NCBI RefSeq assembly: GCF_014207705.1
Contig: NZ_JACHIU010000001.1
Location: forward strand, 5,882,501 to 5,946,500
Reading direction: 5' to 3'
Origin: Sphaerisporangium rubeum
Lineage (GTDB): Bacteria; Actinomycetota; Actinomycetes; Streptosporangiales; Streptosporangiaceae
Length of the DNA stretch: 64,000 nucleotides
Part shown: positions 62,428 through 64,000 of the stretch, in pieces
How the letters are laid out: the number at the start of each line of letters is the position of its first letter
Numbering within the stretch: position 1 is the stretch's first letter
Translations under genes and position numbers: made by a program
The notes under the pieces: generated by a model
The model's database searches: none
The model's input: only the letters and a program-made list of their open reading frames with translations
Told to the model about the DNA's origin: nothing

Positions 62428-62437
62428 GTTTCGAAAC
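62428..62437. promoter_or_regulatory. Short palindrome, possible LacI-type half of a looped operator
   Basis: GTTTCGAAAC is a perfect 10-bp palindrome. It shares the TTTCG/CGAAA core with the larger inverted repeat 200 bp downstream, in front of a sugar operon. The 391-bp gap 62352-62742 holds this, the terminator and the second operator; no other gene is visible. Confidence 0.4.
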
Positions 62438-62636
62438 ACCGGGCTTCCGCACCCGACCTGATGGCGCGCTGGCCGGCTGTGGCGAACCGGTTGTCCGAAA
62501 GTCGCCGAAATACCGCGGTGTCCGGTTTCAGGGCCGGTACGGTGCTGAGGAGCGACGACACCACTCACGCGGCGGTCGGGAGGCGCGTGACCTTGACGCC
62601 GGAGAGCCGTCGTTCTACCTTGGCAACAGACCTCTG

Positions 62637-62661
62637 AAGTTTCGGATATTTTCCGAAACTT
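62637..62661 (+). promoter_or_regulatory. Inverted-repeat operator of the SMP-30/GH3 operon
   Basis: AAGTTTCGGA (62637-62646) pairs perfectly with TCCGAAACTT (62652-62661) around TATTT. The CGAAA/TTTCG core is typical of operators in front of actinobacterial glycosidase genes controlled by LacI- or ROK-type repressors. The start codon is about 80 bp downstream. Confidence 0.6.
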
Positions 62662-62742
62662 TCAAGCCCTTTTCTGTCTGCTGAGGAGTCCGCCGGTGGC
62701 GCGTGTCGACCTGGAACGTTCACCCGCAGGGCGGGCCGGCGG

Positions 62743-63624
62743 ATGACGGTCGACCTGCGGGCCGAGGTGTGGCTGGAGGTCTCCGGCGTTCACCTCGAAG
62801 GGGTGGTGTGGGACGGCGACGCGGGGCTCGTACGGTTCGTCGACATACCCAAAGGTCGGGTCTTTCATGCCGACCCGGCCACCGCCGAGGCCGGCCACGC
62901 CGACCTGCCGGCTCCGATCACCGCCGTGCACCCCACCACGCGACCCGGCACCCTGCTCGTCGCGGACGGTGACGGCATGGCCCTCGCCTCCGGCGGCGAG
63001 CTCACCGAGCGGCTCGCCGCGCCGCTGGCCGGCCGGCCCGAGATCCGGATGAACGACGGCAACGTGGACCCGGCGGGACGTTACCTGGCCGGTTCCATGG
63101 CGTACGACTCCACGCCGGGAGCCGCCTGCCTGTACCGGCTGGACCCGGACCGTTCCCTGCACACGCTGCTGACCGGCCTGACGGTGAGCAACGGCATCGA
63201 CTGGTCCCCCGACGGCGCCTTGTGCTACTTCATCGACACCCCGACCCGCCGCGTGGACGTCTTCGACTACGACGTGACCACCGGAGCCCTGTCGGGCCGC
63301 CGCGTGTTCGCCGACACCTCTGACGGACCCGGCATGCCGGACGGCATGACGGTGGACGCCGACGGCGGGGTGTGGGTGGCGTTCTGGGGAGGTTCCCGCG
63401 TGGTCCGCTACGCGCCGGACGGCACTGCCGACCTGGTCGTGCGCCTGCCGGTGACGCAGGTGACGTCCTGCGCGTTCGGCGGCCCCGGCCTCGACCAGCT
63501 CTACATCACCACCTCCACAGAGGGCCTGTCACCGGGTGAGCTGAGCGAACAGCCCGCCGCCGGTGCGCTCTTCCGTGCCGAACCCGGCCACCGTGGCCGA
63601 CCCTCGAACAGGTTCGCCGCATGA
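62743..63624 (+). CDS. SMP-30/gluconolactonase-family protein
   Basis: Six-bladed beta-propeller of 293 aa. Metal ligands are Glu in HLEGVVWD, Asn in RMNDGNVDPAGRY, Asn in LTVSNGIDWSPDG and Asp in GMPDGMTVDADGGVW. Members hydrolyse sugar lactones in pentose or aldonate catabolism. The GGGCGGG stretch upstream is a loose ribosome-binding site. It is followed 13 bp later by a GH3 glycosidase, so the operon probably releases and then oxidises a plant-derived sugar. Confidence 0.85.
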   Translation: MTVDLRAEVWLEVSGVHLEGVVWDGDAGLVRFVDIPKGRVFHADPATAEAGHADLPAPITAVHPTTRPGTLLVADGDGMALASGGELTERLAAPLAGRPEIRMNDGNVDPAGRYLAGSMAYDSTPGAACLYRLDPDRSLHTLLTGLTVSNGIDWSPDGALCYFIDTPTRRVDVFDYDVTTGALSGRRVFADTSDGPGMPDGMTVDADGGVWVAFWGGSRVVRYAPDGTADLVVRLPVTQVTSCAFGGPGLDQLYITTSTEGLSPGELSEQPAAGALFRAEPGHRGRPSNRFAA

Positions 63625-63637
63625 AACGGAGTGACAC

Positions 63638-64000
63638 ATGACCACCGTGAGCACCGCCGCGCCGGAGGTCTGGAGGGACGCGGGCCGGTCCCCCGAGGAG
63701 CGGGTCGAGGCGCTCGCGGCCCGCATGAGCCTCGCGGAGAAGATCGCTCAGCTGTACGGCGTGTGGGTCGGCATCGACGACGGTGACGGCGAGATGGCGC
63801 CGCACCAGCACGAGTTCACCGCGCTCCCCATGGAGTGGGACGAGCTGGTCAAGAGCGGCCTCGGCCAGCTCACCCGGCCGTTCGGCACCAGGCCGGTGGA
63901 CGTCGCGCGCGGCGCCGCGACCCTCGCCGCCGCGCAGCGCGCCATCGTCACGGCCGGCCGGTGGGGTGTCCCGGCGCTGGTGCACGAAGAGATCCTGACC
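63638..64000 (+). CDS. GH3-family glycosidase, N-terminal part (runs off the window)
   Basis: The first 121 codons of a GH3 beta-glucosidase or beta-xylosidase. It opens VWRDAGRSPEERVEALAARM and SLAEKIAQLYGVWVG, then QLTRPFGTRPVDVARGAA and WGVPALVHEEILT, matching the start of the GH3 catalytic barrel. No signal peptide is seen, so the enzyme is probably cytoplasmic. GGAG lies 7 nt before ATG 63638. The catalytic Asp and the C-terminal domain are beyond the window. Confidence 0.85.
   Translation, partial: MTTVSTAAPEVWRDAGRSPEERVEALAARMSLAEKIAQLYGVWVGIDDGDGEMAPHQHEFTALPMEWDELVKSGLGQLTRPFGTRPVDVARGAATLAAAQRAIVTAGRWGVPALVHEEILT

Overview
The window is chromosomal DNA from a high-GC, filamentous-type actinomycete. 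Codon third positions are almost all G or C. Several gene types are typical of Streptomyces and Streptosporangiales: a DUF5753/DUF397 regulator pair, a DUF5302 protein, RsbW-like ATPases, an ECF42 sigma factor with a DGPF protein, and a CHAT/subtilase/sigma cluster. I cannot fix the genus; Streptosporangiaceae is my best guess. I see no tRNA, rRNA, CRISPR array, insertion sequence or prophage. Most genes are intact and packed into operons with ATGA, GTGA or TGATG overlaps.

Layout. 0-8.2 kb: glutaryl-CoA dehydrogenase, two RsbW-like ATPases (one broken by two frameshifts), small HTH regulators, a membrane-anchored GTPase pair and an HD-domain phosphohydrolase. Two perfect CebR/CelR-type operators lie here without any cellulase gene. 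8.2-13.9 kb: DUF4253 protein, hemerythrin, glycerol kinase, and a sugar isomerase/oxidoreductase operon with a cupin. 13.9-20.2 kb: a MacB-like ABC exporter with adaptor, a divergent two-component system, a lipoprotein and an Rv1733c-like membrane protein; a TTAGCG-N5-TAAGCG box sits about 65 bp upstream of two of these genes. 20.3-29.1 kb: LysR/MetE, a VapBC-type toxin-antitoxin pair, CopZ/CopA, a phosphotyrosine phosphatase, an acetyltransferase, a cysteine hydrolase, a CBS-domain remnant and a VOC protein.

29.2-38.2 kb: a possible regulated-proteolysis or conflict module. It has a TPR-CHAT protease, an ECF sigma factor and a small beta-domain protein on one strand, and an intracellular-type subtilase with a small beta-rich protein on the other. 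A candidate Cys/His/Asp hydrolase and a large LuxR-type ATPase flank it. 38.2-45.6 kb: an unusual cluster that appears to start from GTP. It has a stand-alone GTP cyclohydrolase II with the product-determining Tyr replaced, a creatininase-family (FAPy deformylase-like) enzyme, a degenerate 6-pyruvoyltetrahydropterin synthase homologue, a phosphatase, dehydrogenase, methyltransferase, glycosyltransferase, CDP-alcohol phosphatidyltransferase and polytopic membrane protein, plus a 26-codon ORF wedged between two genes. Together they suggest a pyrimidine- or pterin-derived, possibly lipid-linked metabolite.

46-53 kb: a catabolic island under an IclR regulator, with two identical ACGGAC-N4-GTCCGT boxes. 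It encodes an amidohydrolase, CoA transferase, citryl-CoA-lyase homologue, LigAB-type ring-cleaving dioxygenase and oxidoreductase. 53-59.4 kb: the ECF42/DGPF pair, then the most striking locus: a fatty acyl-AMP ligase overlapping a 954-residue fusion of a catalase-related heme domain, a polyunsaturated-fatty-acid-isomerase-like flavoprotein and an acyl carrier domain. 59.5-64 kb: aldo/keto reductase, a cell-surface protein with duplicated Cys-rich domains, and the start of a sugar operon (SMP-30 lactonase and a truncated GH3 glycosidase) behind LacI-type palindromes.
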